From NCBI RefSeq assembly GCF_015352955.1, contig NZ_JACYOX010000030.1, positions 1 through 64,000 on the forward strand: a DNA stretch of 64,000 nucleotides. Direction: 5' to 3'. The notes under the pieces are model-generated. The model had not been told where the DNA came from. It ran no database searches and worked only from the letters and a program-made list of their open reading frames with translations. Shown here piece by piece: positions 36,563 to 45,942 of the stretch; the stretch's first letter is position 1; the number at the start of each line of letters is the position of its first letter. The stretch is from Noviherbaspirillum soli (lineage in GTDB: Bacteria; Pseudomonadota; Gammaproteobacteria; Burkholderiales; Burkholderiaceae_D). A program made the translations under genes and the position numbers.

Positions 36563-36753
36563 GATGCGTCCGATCGGCGTTGAGAAGGCCGGCTGCACCA
36601 TGCAAGGGATATGCCAGTCGATTTTCGTGCAGCCGATTTTATCTATGAAATGCCGGTGCCGCTTCGGTGTGCGATGCACCATCAAGCGCAGGCTCCTGCA
36701 CGCCTGCGGTGCGGTTTATGGGCTATCGCGGTGAATTGCGGCGCCTTCCCGGC

Positions 36754-36768
36754 TGGCACCGGTCTTGC
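36754..36768 (+). promoter_or_regulatory. Sigma-54 promoter of the nirB-nirD-nasA operon
   Basis: TGGCAC-CGGTC-TTGC matches the -24/-12 consensus exactly, with GG and GC 12 bases apart. Transcription would start near 36780, about 55 bp before nirB. Two TGCACCA half-sites resembling NtrC boxes lie upstream at 36594-36600 and 36675-36681. Together they point to nitrogen-limitation control by NtrC. Confidence 0.8.
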
Positions 36769-36834
36769 ATCCTGCAAGCCCATCAGGTGCTGAAATGGCT
36801 TTAATGGAGAAGCCATGGACAGGAAAGGGCTTTA

Positions 36835-39273
36835 ATGAAGAAGCTGAAATTGGTCATGGTCGGCAACGGCATGGCAGGCGTGCGCACGCTCGAAGAGTTG
36901 CTCAAGATCGCACCCGATATCTACGACATCACGGTATTCGGCGCCGAGCCCTATGCCAACTACAACCGCATCCTGCTCTCGCCGGTGCTGGCCGGCGAGC
37001 AGACCATACAGGACATCATGTTGAACGATGTCGGCTGGTATGCGCAGAACGGCATCACCCTGCATCTTGGCAAGAAGATCACGAAGATCGACCGCGCCCG
37101 CCGCAGGGTGGTGGCCGAGGACGGCACGGTGGCCGAATACGACCGTCTGCTGCTGGCCACCGGCTCCACGCCCTTCATGCTGCCGGTGCCGGGACGCGAC
37201 CTCGCAGGCGTGATTTCCTACCGCGACATCCACGACACCAATGCAATGATCGCGGCGGCCGGGAAGCATAGCCATGCGGTGGTGATCGGCGGCGGCCTCT
37301 TGGGCCTGGAAGCGGCCAATGGCCTGAAGCTGCGCGGCATGGACGTGACGGTCGTCCATCTGCCCGGCTGGCTGATGGAGCGACAGCTCGACCCGGTCGC
37401 CGGCAGGATGCTGCAGAAGTCGCTGGAAGACCGCGGCCTGAAATTCCTGCTGGCGAAGAACACCCAGGAACTGGTGGCCGACGACAACGGCCATGTGCAG
37501 GCGATCCGCTTCACCGACGGCCTGGAAGTGCCGGCGCAACTGGTGGTGATGGCCGTGGGCATCCGTCCCAACACCGCGCTGGCCGAAGCCAGCGGCATTC
37601 ATTGCAATCGCGGCATCGTGGTCAACGACACCATGCAGACCTACGACCCGCGCATCTATGCGGTGGGCGAATGCGTCAACCATCGCGGCACCGCCTATGG
37701 CCTGGTGGCGCCGCTGTTCGAGATGGCCAAGGTCGCGGCGAATCACCTGGCCAGCTTCGGCATCGGCCGCTACCAGGGTTCGGTCACCTCCACCAAGCTC
37801 AAGGTCACCGGCATCGACCTGTTCTCGGCCGGCGAATTCATGGGCGGCGAGGGCACCGAGGAAATCGTGCTGTCGGATCCGCTCGGCGGCGTCTACAAGA
37901 AGCTGGTGATCAAGGACGACAAGCTGGTCGGCGCCTGCCTGTATGGCGACACGGTCGACGGCAGCTGGTACTTCAGGCTGCTGCGCGAAGGCAAGGATAT
38001 CGGCGAGATCCGCGACAGCCTGATGTTCGGCGAAGCCAACACCGGCCGGCCCGGCGACACCGGCCATGAAGGCTACACCCTGGCCGCGGCCATGCCCGAC
38101 AGCGCCGAAGTCTGCGGCTGCAATGGCGTGTGCAAGGGCGCCATCGTCAGCGCGATCAAGGAACAGGGCCTGTTCACGCTGGAAGACGTGCGCAAGCACA
38201 CCAAGGCCTCGGCTTCCTGCGGCTCCTGCACCGGACTGGTGGAGCAGATCATCATGTTCACCGCCGGCGGCGATTACTCGGCTGCTGCCAAGGCAAAGCC
38301 GATGTGCGGCTGCACCGACCATACCCACCAGGAAGCACGCGACGCGATCCGCCAGAACAAGCTGCTGACAGTGGCCGACGTGATGCGCTTCATGGAATGG
38401 CGCACGCCCAACGGCTGCGCCAGCTGCCGTCCCGCGATCAACTACTACCTGATCTCGAGCTGGCCGCATGAGGCCATCGACGATCCGCAATCGCGCTTCA
38501 TCAACGAGCGCTCGCATGCCAACATCCAGAAGGACGGCACCTACTCGGTGATCCCGCGCATGTGGGGCGGCGAGACCAGCGCGGCCGACCTGCGCCGCAT
38601 CGCCGACGTGGTCGACAAGTATGCGATCCCCACCGTCAAGGTCACCGGCGGCCAGCGCATCGACCTGCTGGGCGTGAAGAAGGAAGACCTGCCGGCGGTG
38701 TGGAAAGACCTCGGCATGCCGTCCGGCCTGGCCTATGCGAAGGGCCTGCGCACGGTCAAGACCTGCGTCGGCTCCGAGTGGTGCCGTTTCGGCACCCAGA
38801 ACTCGACGCTCCTGGGACAGCAGATGGAAAAGGCGCTGGCGCGCATGTATTCGCCGCACAAGGTCAAGATCGCGGTGTCGGGCTGCCCGCGCAATTGCGC
38901 CGAGTCCGGCATCAAGGATGTCGGCGTGATCGGCGTCGATTCCGGCTGGGAGATCTATGTCGGCGGCAACGGCGGCATCAAGACCGAGGTCGCGCATTTC
39001 TTTGTCAAGCTGAAGACCCATGAGGAAGTGCTGGAATATGCCGGCGCCTTCCTGCAGCTCTACCGCGAGGAGGGCTGGTACCTGGAGCGCACCGTGCATT
39101 ACCTGGCGCGGGTCGGCCTGGACCATGTGAAGAAGATGGTGCTGGAAGACCAGGAGGGCCGGCGCGCGCTGTACGAGCGGCTGCTGTTCTCGCTCGACGG
39201 CCTGCCCGACCCGTGGCACGAGTTCGACCGCGCCCAGGTCGATGCCCGCCAGTTCATGCCGCTGACGGTGTGA
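36835..39273 (+). CDS. nirB: Assimilatory nitrite reductase, large subunit
   Basis: An 812-residue cytoplasmic enzyme reducing nitrite to ammonium with NADH. The N-terminal half is an FAD/NAD(P)H module (VGNGMAGVRTLEELL, VIGGGLLGLEAANGL). A BFD-type [2Fe-2S] region follows (VCGCNGVCKG and SCGSCTGLVE). The C-terminal part is the siroheme/[4Fe-4S] domain with cysteines in TCVGSEWCRFG and SGCPRNCAESG. AGGAAAGGG precedes the ATG. A 16-bp near-copy of the start region (GGCTTTAATG...) lies 31 bp upstream. It begins the nirB-nirD-nasA operon under the sigma-54 promoter. Confidence 0.95.
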   Translation: MKKLKLVMVGNGMAGVRTLEELLKIAPDIYDITVFGAEPYANYNRILLSPVLAGEQTIQDIMLNDVGWYAQNGITLHLGKKITKIDRARRRVVAEDGTVAEYDRLLLATGSTPFMLPVPGRDLAGVISYRDIHDTNAMIAAAGKHSHAVVIGGGLLGLEAANGLKLRGMDVTVVHLPGWLMERQLDPVAGRMLQKSLEDRGLKFLLAKNTQELVADDNGHVQAIRFTDGLEVPAQLVVMAVGIRPNTALAEASGIHCNRGIVVNDTMQTYDPRIYAVGECVNHRGTAYGLVAPLFEMAKVAANHLASFGIGRYQGSVTSTKLKVTGIDLFSAGEFMGGEGTEEIVLSDPLGGVYKKLVIKDDKLVGACLYGDTVDGSWYFRLLREGKDIGEIRDSLMFGEANTGRPGDTGHEGYTLAAAMPDSAEVCGCNGVCKGAIVSAIKEQGLFTLEDVRKHTKASASCGSCTGLVEQIIMFTAGGDYSAAAKAKPMCGCTDHTHQEARDAIRQNKLLTVADVMRFMEWRTPNGCASCRPAINYYLISSWPHEAIDDPQSRFINERSHANIQKDGTYSVIPRMWGGETSAADLRRIADVVDKYAIPTVKVTGGQRIDLLGVKKEDLPAVWKDLGMPSGLAYAKGLRTVKTCVGSEWCRFGTQNSTLLGQQMEKALARMYSPHKVKIAVSGCPRNCAESGIKDVGVIGVDSGWEIYVGGNGGIKTEVAHFFVKLKTHEEVLEYAGAFLQLYREEGWYLERTVHYLARVGLDHVKKMVLEDQEGRRALYERLLFSLDGLPDPWHEFDRAQVDARQFMPLTV

Positions 39274-39305
39274 CCTTTCCAGCATTACTCATCAAAGGAA
39301 GCAGC

Positions 39306-39653
39306 ATGTCGAATCAATGGAAAGCCGTCTGCAACGTCGCAGACATTCCCGTGCTTGGCGCACGGGTCGTCAAGCGGGCAACGCAGCCCGACGTGGCGAT
39401 TTTCCGCAACAGCGAGGATGTCGTGTTTGCCCTGCTGGACCGCTGCCCGCATCGCGGCGGGCCGCTGTCCCAGGGCATCGTGTTCGGCGAGCGGGTCGCC
39501 TGCCCGCTGCACAACTGGAGCATCGAGCTCCACTCCGGCTGCGCGGTCGCGCCGGATGAAGGCTGCACCCGGAAGTTCAGCGTGAAAGTGGAGAACGGCC
39601 AGGTGTACCTGGACGTCGCGGAACTGAACGCGACGGTGGATGAAGCCGCATGA
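39306..39653 (+). CDS. nirD: Nitrite reductase small subunit, Rieske-type
   Basis: A 115-residue partner of NirB. It has the Rieske [2Fe-2S] cluster ligands in CPHRGGPL and CPLHNW; many NirD proteins have lost these, so this one may carry a real cluster. It begins 32 bp after nirB behind AAAGGAAG and overlaps nasA by four bases (ATGA). Confidence 0.92.
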   Translation: MSNQWKAVCNVADIPVLGARVVKRATQPDVAIFRNSEDVVFALLDRCPHRGGPLSQGIVFGERVACPLHNWSIELHSGCAVAPDEGCTRKFSVKVENGQVYLDVAELNATVDEAA

Positions 39654-42451
39654 ATGCGCTCTCTCATCCCCCATTCGCCGCCGGCCTGAAGGAAACGAAG
39701 ACCACCTGCTGCTACTGCGGCGTGGGCTGCGGCGTGATCGTCCAGAGCGACGGCAAGCAGGTGCTGGGCGTGCGCGGCGATCCCGACCATCCCGCCAACT
39801 TCGGCAAGCTGTGCACCAAGGGCAGCACGCTGCACCTGAGCGCCGATCCCTTGCTGCAGCAGCAGGCACGGGCGCTGCAGCCGGAGCTGCGCGAAAGCCG
39901 CGCGGAGGAACGGCGTCCCGCCTCGTGGCAGCAGACCGGGGAATTCCTGGCGCGGCGCATTGCCGACACCATCGCCCGCCACGGCCCCGACAGCATCGGC
40001 TTCTATATCTCCGGACAGCTGCTGACCGAGGACTATTACGTCTTCAACAAGCTGGCCAAGGGCCTGATCGGCACCAACAATGTCGACACCAATTCGCGGC
40101 TGTGCATGTCCAGCGCGGTGGCGGGCTACAAGCAGACGCTGGGCGCGGATGCGCCGCCGGCCTGCTATGAAGACATCGACCATGCCGACCTGCTGTTCAT
40201 CGCCGGCTCCAACACCGCGTATGCCCATCCCATCCTGTACCGCCGCATCGAGGAGGCGCGCCGCGTCAATCCCAACCTGCGCATGATCGTGGCCGACCCC
40301 CGCCGCACCGACACTGCGCGCGATGCCGACCTGTTCCTGCAGATCCTGCCGGGCACCGATGTGGCGCTGTTCAACGGCCTGCTGCACATCTGCCTGTGGG
40401 AGGGCCTGGTCGATCAGGCCTTCATCGACAGCCATACCGAAGGCTTTACCGAACTGAAGAACGCGGTGCGCGACTACACGCCCAGGCATGTGGCCGGCAT
40501 CTGCGGCATCAGCGAGGAAGACCTGTCGAAAGCGGCGCGCTGGTTTGGCGAGGCAAAGGCCGCGCTGTCGCTGTATTGCCAGGGCCTGAACCAGTCGTCG
40601 TCGGGCACCGCCAAGAATGCGGCGCTGATCAACCTGCACCTGGCCACCGGCCAGATCGGCAAGCCCGGCGCCGGCCCGTTTTCCCTGACCGGCCAGCCCA
40701 ATGCAATGGGCGGGCGCGAGGTCGGCGGCATGGCCAACCTGCTGTCCGCCCATCGCGACCTGGCCAATCCCGAACACCGCGCGGAAGTGGCCCGGCTGTG
40801 GGGCGTCGATGATGTGCCGGCCACGCCCGGCAAGACCGCTATCCCGATGTTCGAGGCGGTGCGCAGCGGCGAGATCAAGATCCTGTGGATCGCCTGCACC
40901 AACCCGGCCCAGTCGCTGCCCGACCAGAACCTGGTGCAGCAGGCGCTGCGGCATGCGGAGCTGGTGATCGTGCAGGAAGCCTATCGCTCCACCGCCACCG
41001 TGGCCTATGCCGACGTGCTGCTGCCGGCCACCACCTGGAGCGAGAAGGAAGGCACGGTCACCAATTCCGAGCGCCGCATCACCCGCTTCAAGCCGGTGCT
41101 GCCGCCTCCCGGCGAGGCCCGTCACGACTGGCGCATCGTGGTCGACGTGGCGCGCCGCCTGGAAACGCTGATGGGCCGCGAGCGCAGCCTGTTCCCATAT
41201 GAAAGCCCGGAAGCGATCTGGAACGAGCACCGCGAGACCACGCGCGGCCGCGACCTCGACATCACCGGCCTGTCCTATCGCATCCTGGAAGAGCAGGGGC
41301 CGCAGCAATGGCCGTTCCCGGAAGGCGCGACCAGCGGCCGCGAGCGACTGTACGAGGACGGCCGCTTCCCCACCGCCAGCGGACGCGCCCGCTTCGTGGT
41401 CACGCCCTACAAGCCGGTGGCCGAGCCGGTCGATGCGCGTTACCCGTTCCGCATGACGACCGGCCGCCTTCGCGACCAGTGGCATGGCATGAGCCGCACC
41501 GGCACCGTGGCGCAGCTGTTCTCGCATGCCGCCGAGCCGGCGGTGGTGCTGGCGCCGATCGACATGGAGCGCCGCCTGTTGAAGGAGGGCGACCTGGTGC
41601 ATGTGACCAGCCGCCGCGGTTCCCAGCTGCTGCCGGTGGCGGGCGGCGACGACATGCGCAGCGGCCAGGCCTTTGTCGCGATGCACTGGGGCCAGGAATA
41701 TGTGTCCGGCCGCAGCGCCGACGGCGGCGGCAGCCATGGCGTCAATGCGCTGACTCTGCCGGCGCTGGACCCGTATTCCTTCCAGCCCGAACTCAAGCAT
41801 GCGGCGGTGAAGATACTCAAGGCCGAGCTGCCCTGGCGCTTCCTGGTGTTCGGCTGGGCCGCGCCGTCCGAGGTGCTCAGGCTGCAGGCCGCGCTGCGGC
41901 CCTACATGAAGCGCTTCGCCTATGCGTCCTGCACCCTGTTCGGGCGGGAGCGGACCGGCGTGCTGTTCCGCGCGGCGGATGACTACCCGGCCGAGCCGGC
42001 GCTGATCGCCGAGATCGAGGCGCGCTTCGGCATCGAGGGGGCGCAGGTATTGCGCTACGACGACCGGCGGCGCGGCAATGCCCGCCATATCCGGCTGGCC
42101 GGGGGCCGGCTGGAAGCAGTGTCGCTGGCCGGCGATATCGCCGCCGAGAACTGGCTGCGCGAATATCTCGATGGCGGGCAGCCAGTGGCCGCGCTGGGGC
42201 GGCTGCTGCTGTCGCCGTCTTCCACCGCGCCGCAGGGCTTCAAGGCACGCGGCCGCGTGGTCTGCAACTGCCACAACGTGGCCGAGTCGGAAATCATCGA
42301 TGCGCTTGCCGCGCAGGCATCCGGCACGCCGCAGGAAGCGCTGTGCAGCCTGCAGCAAAGACTCAAGTGCGGCACCAGCTGCGGCTCCTGCGTGCCGGAG
42401 TTGAAGAAAGTCATCCTGCATGAATCCATGGCCAGGGCGGAGGCTATCTGA
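39650..42451 (+). CDS. nasA: Assimilatory nitrate reductase catalytic subunit
   Basis: A 933-residue molybdopterin enzyme reducing nitrate to nitrite in the cytoplasm. The N-terminal [4Fe-4S] ligands are in TTCCYCGVGCG (residues 18-28) plus C in LCTKGSTLH; the bis-MGD domains follow (NTNSRLCMSSAV-type segment, TGQPNAMGGREVGGMANLL, and C-terminal YPFRMTTGRLRDQWHGMSRTG). Residues about 865-925 are a BFD-like [2Fe-2S] domain (VVCNCHNVAES, CGTSCGSC), as in Klebsiella NasA, which accepts electrons from a reductase not encoded nearby. Start overlaps nirD. Confidence 0.94.
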   Translation: MNALSHPPFAAGLKETKTTCCYCGVGCGVIVQSDGKQVLGVRGDPDHPANFGKLCTKGSTLHLSADPLLQQQARALQPELRESRAEERRPASWQQTGEFLARRIADTIARHGPDSIGFYISGQLLTEDYYVFNKLAKGLIGTNNVDTNSRLCMSSAVAGYKQTLGADAPPACYEDIDHADLLFIAGSNTAYAHPILYRRIEEARRVNPNLRMIVADPRRTDTARDADLFLQILPGTDVALFNGLLHICLWEGLVDQAFIDSHTEGFTELKNAVRDYTPRHVAGICGISEEDLSKAARWFGEAKAALSLYCQGLNQSSSGTAKNAALINLHLATGQIGKPGAGPFSLTGQPNAMGGREVGGMANLLSAHRDLANPEHRAEVARLWGVDDVPATPGKTAIPMFEAVRSGEIKILWIACTNPAQSLPDQNLVQQALRHAELVIVQEAYRSTATVAYADVLLPATTWSEKEGTVTNSERRITRFKPVLPPPGEARHDWRIVVDVARRLETLMGRERSLFPYESPEAIWNEHRETTRGRDLDITGLSYRILEEQGPQQWPFPEGATSGRERLYEDGRFPTASGRARFVVTPYKPVAEPVDARYPFRMTTGRLRDQWHGMSRTGTVAQLFSHAAEPAVVLAPIDMERRLLKEGDLVHVTSRRGSQLLPVAGGDDMRSGQAFVAMHWGQEYVSGRSADGGGSHGVNALTLPALDPYSFQPELKHAAVKILKAELPWRFLVFGWAAPSEVLRLQAALRPYMKRFAYASCTLFGRERTGVLFRAADDYPAEPALIAEIEARFGIEGAQVLRYDDRRRGNARHIRLAGGRLEAVSLAGDIAAENWLREYLDGGQPVAALGRLLLSPSSTAPQGFKARGRVVCNCHNVAESEIIDALAAQASGTPQEALCSLQQRLKCGTSCGSCVPELKKVILHESMARAEAI

Positions 42452-42529
42452 AGCAAGTTTGAGCCATGCCTAATGTGCCGAACCCGTCGTTGGCCTGCGT
42501 AACCCAGGCCGTCCAACAACGGAGGGAAC

Positions 42530-44035
42530 ATGGATAGCTCAGGCATCGCGCTCAAGCGTACTCATGAGGTCAATGCCGATGACGTCGGCGTCAATGAAGC
42601 ATCGCCCAAGGTCGGGCAGGTCAAGCGACGCCGCACCGACGAAGCAGGCCAGGCCCGCCTGCCGGTGCTGACATCGCTGCATCCCGATGGCGCCGATGCG
42701 CCCGGCCCGCTGATGGCGGTCCCTATGGAACTGCTTGGCGAGATCGTCGGCTGGCTGACCGAAGAGCACTTGTCCTGTCTGGTCAGGACATCCAGGCCTA
42801 TCTACAGCGCCGTGCAGCGCCTGCAGCTTGCGCTGCCGGCTTCCTATCGGGAAGGAGGCTTGCCACTTCAGGCGAAGCAGCAGCGCGTCATGACGTCGGT
42901 CAACCTGCAGGAGCGTCAGGCGCTGGACTGGAGGGATTGCCTGGAGCGCCTGCGCGGCGAGTACGTTGCGCCTGCACAGTCCCGCGGGCTCATCAGCGAC
43001 TATGCACGCGGCCTGGGCGAGCGCTACCGGCATGTCAGCGTCCTCCTCGACGAGCCGGGCCTGAGCCAGATCGCCGCCGGCCTGCTCGCCAGCAATGGTT
43101 GGCGGCACCTGGAAATGGTGGCATGTACCTCGGCTTCGGCCCAGATCGCGTGCTTTCTCCACCTGATCGTAGCGGGCCTCAAGAGCCAGCAGCCTGCGGA
43201 ACGGCGTCAACTCAGCCTGCACATCGGCGCCGCTCTGGAGCCCGTGGTGGTTGAAAAACTGACGGCGACCCTGTCGACCCTGCTGGCAAGCGACACGCCG
43301 ATGGATGTCACCGGACTTCAGATCAAGGCATTGATGGTGCAGCCGCTTGCGCAATTCCTGCGTGCCAACCCATGCCTGCAACGCCTGTCGCTTGACCTGC
43401 GGGACGATACAACAGGTGATTGCGCAAGCCGGGTGCTGAGCCTGCTGGAGGGCTGCGCCGCCCAGCCTGGCGGCCTGATCCTGCAGGGCCTGGGTGCCGG
43501 GATGGACTATGCAAGGCTTGCCGCCTTGCTGCTTGCCAGGCCTTCCATCAAGTCGCTCTCCCTGGCGGGGAAAATCCCCGAGGAGACGCCAGGCTGCCCT
43601 CTGCTGGCCAGCCTGCTCCATCCTGGCTCGCTGGCCAAGCTGGGCCTTTCCCAGCTGACCCTGCGGGCGGAGCATCTGGCCAGCCTGGCGCCGGTACTTG
43701 CCGCGCAAGCCGGCTTGCACACGCTGAAGTTCCGGTGCTGCGCTTTCCCCGACGGCATAGATCCGCTGACCCGGGGTCTTGCCGCCAACCGCTCCATCGT
43801 CCGCATGGAACTGGTCGACTGCACCATCGCCGGCAACGCCGGGAACAGCACGGTACAGGGAGAGGTGTTGAAGGCCTTCCGGCACAATGCCGTCATCCGG
43901 CAACTCAAGATCGGCTACCGTGACCTGCAGAGTTTCCAGGCCGAGATGGCGGAGCTGCGGCGGGATAGTCCACAGCTCAAGGTGATCCGCTATTCGCCTT
44001 TCCGGGCAGGCGTCAGCGCCACGCCGCATTCCTGA
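42530..44035 (+). CDS. F-box-like plus leucine-rich-repeat protein (GALA-type effector candidate)
   Basis: A 501-residue protein unlike its neighbours. Residues about 64-97 (VPMELLGEIVGWLTEEHL, then RTSRPIYSAV) match an F-box, the eukaryotic motif that binds SKP1 in SCF ubiquitin ligases. From about 250 to 490 there are leucine-rich repeats with LxxLxL cores (CLQRLSLDL, SIKSLSLAG, SLAKLGLSQL, LHTLKFRCC, IVRMELVDC, IRQLKIGY). A basic NLS-like KRRR lies at 32-35. No signal peptide or membrane helix. F-box plus LRR is the architecture of the Ralstonia GALA type III effectors. GGAGGG lies four bases before the ATG. Host-like GC content; no type III genes or clear hrp/PIP box are visible. Confidence 0.7.
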   Translation: MDSSGIALKRTHEVNADDVGVNEASPKVGQVKRRRTDEAGQARLPVLTSLHPDGADAPGPLMAVPMELLGEIVGWLTEEHLSCLVRTSRPIYSAVQRLQLALPASYREGGLPLQAKQQRVMTSVNLQERQALDWRDCLERLRGEYVAPAQSRGLISDYARGLGERYRHVSVLLDEPGLSQIAAGLLASNGWRHLEMVACTSASAQIACFLHLIVAGLKSQQPAERRQLSLHIGAALEPVVVEKLTATLSTLLASDTPMDVTGLQIKALMVQPLAQFLRANPCLQRLSLDLRDDTTGDCASRVLSLLEGCAAQPGGLILQGLGAGMDYARLAALLLARPSIKSLSLAGKIPEETPGCPLLASLLHPGSLAKLGLSQLTLRAEHLASLAPVLAAQAGLHTLKFRCCAFPDGIDPLTRGLAANRSIVRMELVDCTIAGNAGNSTVQGEVLKAFRHNAVIRQLKIGYRDLQSFQAEMAELRRDSPQLKVIRYSPFRAGVSATPHS

Positions 44036-44109
44036 ATCCTGTCCGGCAACAGGGCCGGGCAGCCGATCAGGGTCGCGCGCAGGGCGGCCGGCATAGTAAG
44101 CTTGCGGCC

Positions 44110-45108
44110 ATGAATACTGAAACTGCTTCCTTCCCCGCCGCCCGCTTCATCAAGGAGATCGGCCGCGGCAAAAAAGGCGCGCGCAGCCTGTCGCGCGACG
44201 ATGCCCGCGATCTGTACGCCGCCATGCTGGACGGCCGCGTTTCCGACCTCGAAATGGGCGGCCTGATGCTGGCCATGCGCATCAAGGGCGAATCGGTCGA
44301 TGAAATCGCCGGCTTCCTGGATGCCGGCGAAGCGTCGTTCGAGCCGCTCGCCGTCCCGGCCGCCGGCTTCGCGCCTATCGTGATCCCCAGCTATAACGGC
44401 TCGCGCCAGATGCCCAATCTCACGCCGCTGCTGGCCCTGCTGCTGGCCCGCGCCGGCGCGCCGGTGCTGATCCATGGCGTGGTCGCGGATCCGGGCCGGG
44501 TCACCACAGCCGAGATCCTGCACGAGCTGCAGGTCGCATCGGCCGGCAGCCCGGCGCAGGCCGCTGCGCTGTTTGAGCAGGGCCTGCCGGCTTTCATGCC
44601 TGTCGATGCGCTGGCGCCGAAGATGGCGCATCTGCTGTCATTGCGGCGCGTGCTGGGCGTTCGCAACTCCACACATACGCTGGTAAAGATCATGCAGCCT
44701 TTCGCCGGCGCGGCGCTGCGGCTGGTGTCCTATACCCATCCGGAATACCTGACCATGCTGAGCGAGTATTTCAGCCATGCCGCGCCGGTGGGCAAGGGCG
44801 ACGCCTTCCTGATGCGCGGCACCGAAGGCGAAACCGTGGCAAACGCCAAGCGGGCCCAGCAGATCGAATGGTTTCATGACCATCAGCGCACCACCCTGGT
44901 GCAAAGGCAGGCGCCGGTCGATGAGATGCCGCCGCTGCCTGCCCAAAGTGATGCAGCCACGACCGCTGCGTGGATCAGGGCTGCGCTGGACGGCCGGGAG
45001 CCGGTGCCGGCGCCCATTGCCGAGCAGGTGGAACACTGCTTGCATGTAGCGAGGCTGTTACAGCACAAGCAGGGTGGGCATGATGAGCGCAGCATCGAAG
45101 GCAGGTAG
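44110..45108 (+). CDS. ybiB: YbiB-type DNA-binding protein (TrpD-like fold)
   Basis: A 332-residue protein of the glycosyltransferase family 3 fold, related to anthranilate phosphoribosyltransferase but in the YbiB branch, whose E. coli member binds DNA non-specifically and is LexA-controlled. The opening helix bundle (RFIKEIGRGKKGARSLSRDDARDLYAAMLDGRVSDLEMGG) and SYTHPEYL are typical; TrpD catalytic glycine motif is altered to PSYNGSRQMPNLTPL. It overlaps cobA by 29 bp, suggesting co-expression with siroheme synthesis. Confidence 0.85.
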   Translation: MNTETASFPAARFIKEIGRGKKGARSLSRDDARDLYAAMLDGRVSDLEMGGLMLAMRIKGESVDEIAGFLDAGEASFEPLAVPAAGFAPIVIPSYNGSRQMPNLTPLLALLLARAGAPVLIHGVVADPGRVTTAEILHELQVASAGSPAQAAALFEQGLPAFMPVDALAPKMAHLLSLRRVLGVRNSTHTLVKIMQPFAGAALRLVSYTHPEYLTMLSEYFSHAAPVGKGDAFLMRGTEGETVANAKRAQQIEWFHDHQRTTLVQRQAPVDEMPPLPAQSDAATTAAWIRAALDGREPVPAPIAEQVEHCLHVARLLQHKQGGHDERSIEGR

Positions 45109-45856
45109 CACAGGCAAGGTATTTCTGGTCGGCGCCGGCCCCGGCGACCCCGAACTGCTCACCATCAAGGCCGTCAGGGCGATCGCCGCAGCCGACGTGG
45201 TCTTGCTGGACGACCTTGTCAACCGCGAAGTGCTGCAGCATGCGCGGCCCGATGTACGCATCGTCGAGGTCGGCAAGCGCGGGGGCTGCCGGTCCACGCC
45301 GCAGGAATTCATCGAGCGGCTGCTGGTGGCGGAAGCGCGCGCCGGCCACCGCGTGGTGCGCCTCAAGGGCGGCGACCCGTTCATCTTCGGCCGTGGCGGC
45401 GAGGAATGCGCCACGCTGCGCGCCGCCGGCATCGAGGTCGAGGTCATCAACGGCATCAGCAGCGGACTGGCAGCGCCCTCGGCCATCGGCGTGCCGCTGA
45501 CACACCGGGCCTACAGCCAGGGCGCCATCTTCATCACCGGCCATGGCAAGACCGAGCACGACAATCCCGACTGGGCCACGCTGGCCCGGCTGGACCTGAC
45601 GCTGGTGATCTACATGGGCGTGGCCCGCTGCGCGGAGATCCAGGCAGCCCTGCTGGCTGGCGGCAAGCCTGCCGACACGCCGGTCGCGGTGGTGCGCTCT
45701 GCCACCGGCGCCGCCCAGGCCCGGCTCATCACCACGCTGGGCGCGTTGCCTGCCGCGCTTGCGGCTTCCGGCCTCGGCAGCCCGAGCATCATCGTCATCG
45801 GCGACGTGGTGCGCTGCGCCGCCGGCGCGGCGCTGCCGCAAGCGGTTGCGGCCTAG
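45080..45856 (+). CDS. cobA: Uroporphyrinogen-III C-methyltransferase
   Basis: A 258-residue SAM-dependent enzyme that methylates uroporphyrinogen III twice to precorrin-2, the branch to siroheme, the cofactor of NirB. Motifs: VGAGPGDPELLTIKA near the N-terminus, RLKGGDPFIFGRGGEE, and GVPLTHRAYSQGAIFITGH. It is the CobA/SUMT form without the CysG oxidase/chelatase domain, which must be elsewhere. The ATG at 45080 lies inside the 3' end of ybiB; GTG 45074 is an alternative. Confidence 0.92.
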   Translation: MMSAASKAGSTGKVFLVGAGPGDPELLTIKAVRAIAAADVVLLDDLVNREVLQHARPDVRIVEVGKRGGCRSTPQEFIERLLVAEARAGHRVVRLKGGDPFIFGRGGEECATLRAAGIEVEVINGISSGLAAPSAIGVPLTHRAYSQGAIFITGHGKTEHDNPDWATLARLDLTLVIYMGVARCAEIQAALLAGGKPADTPVAVVRSATGAAQARLITTLGALPAALAASGLGSPSIIVIGDVVRCAAGAALPQAVAA

Positions 45857-45942
45857 GCTGGCAGCTCGCCCCCTCACCGGCACGCAGTACGCCGGCAGGC
45901 CAATGCCGCTACAATCGCGGCTTCGTTTTCTGAAGTCCTGCC

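Noticed and set aside
36832-39285. 817-codon open frame opposite nirB
   Set aside because: Exact antisense shadow of nirB; product is His/Gln/Ala-rich and featureless.
39314-42421. 1035-codon open frame opposite nasA
   Set aside because: Antisense shadow of a confirmed molybdoenzyme gene.
42452-42529. hrp/PIP box upstream of the F-box/LRR gene
   Set aside because: Neither TTCG-N16-TTCG nor GGAAC-N16-CCAC could be found; only a short GGCCTG/CAGGCC hairpin is present.
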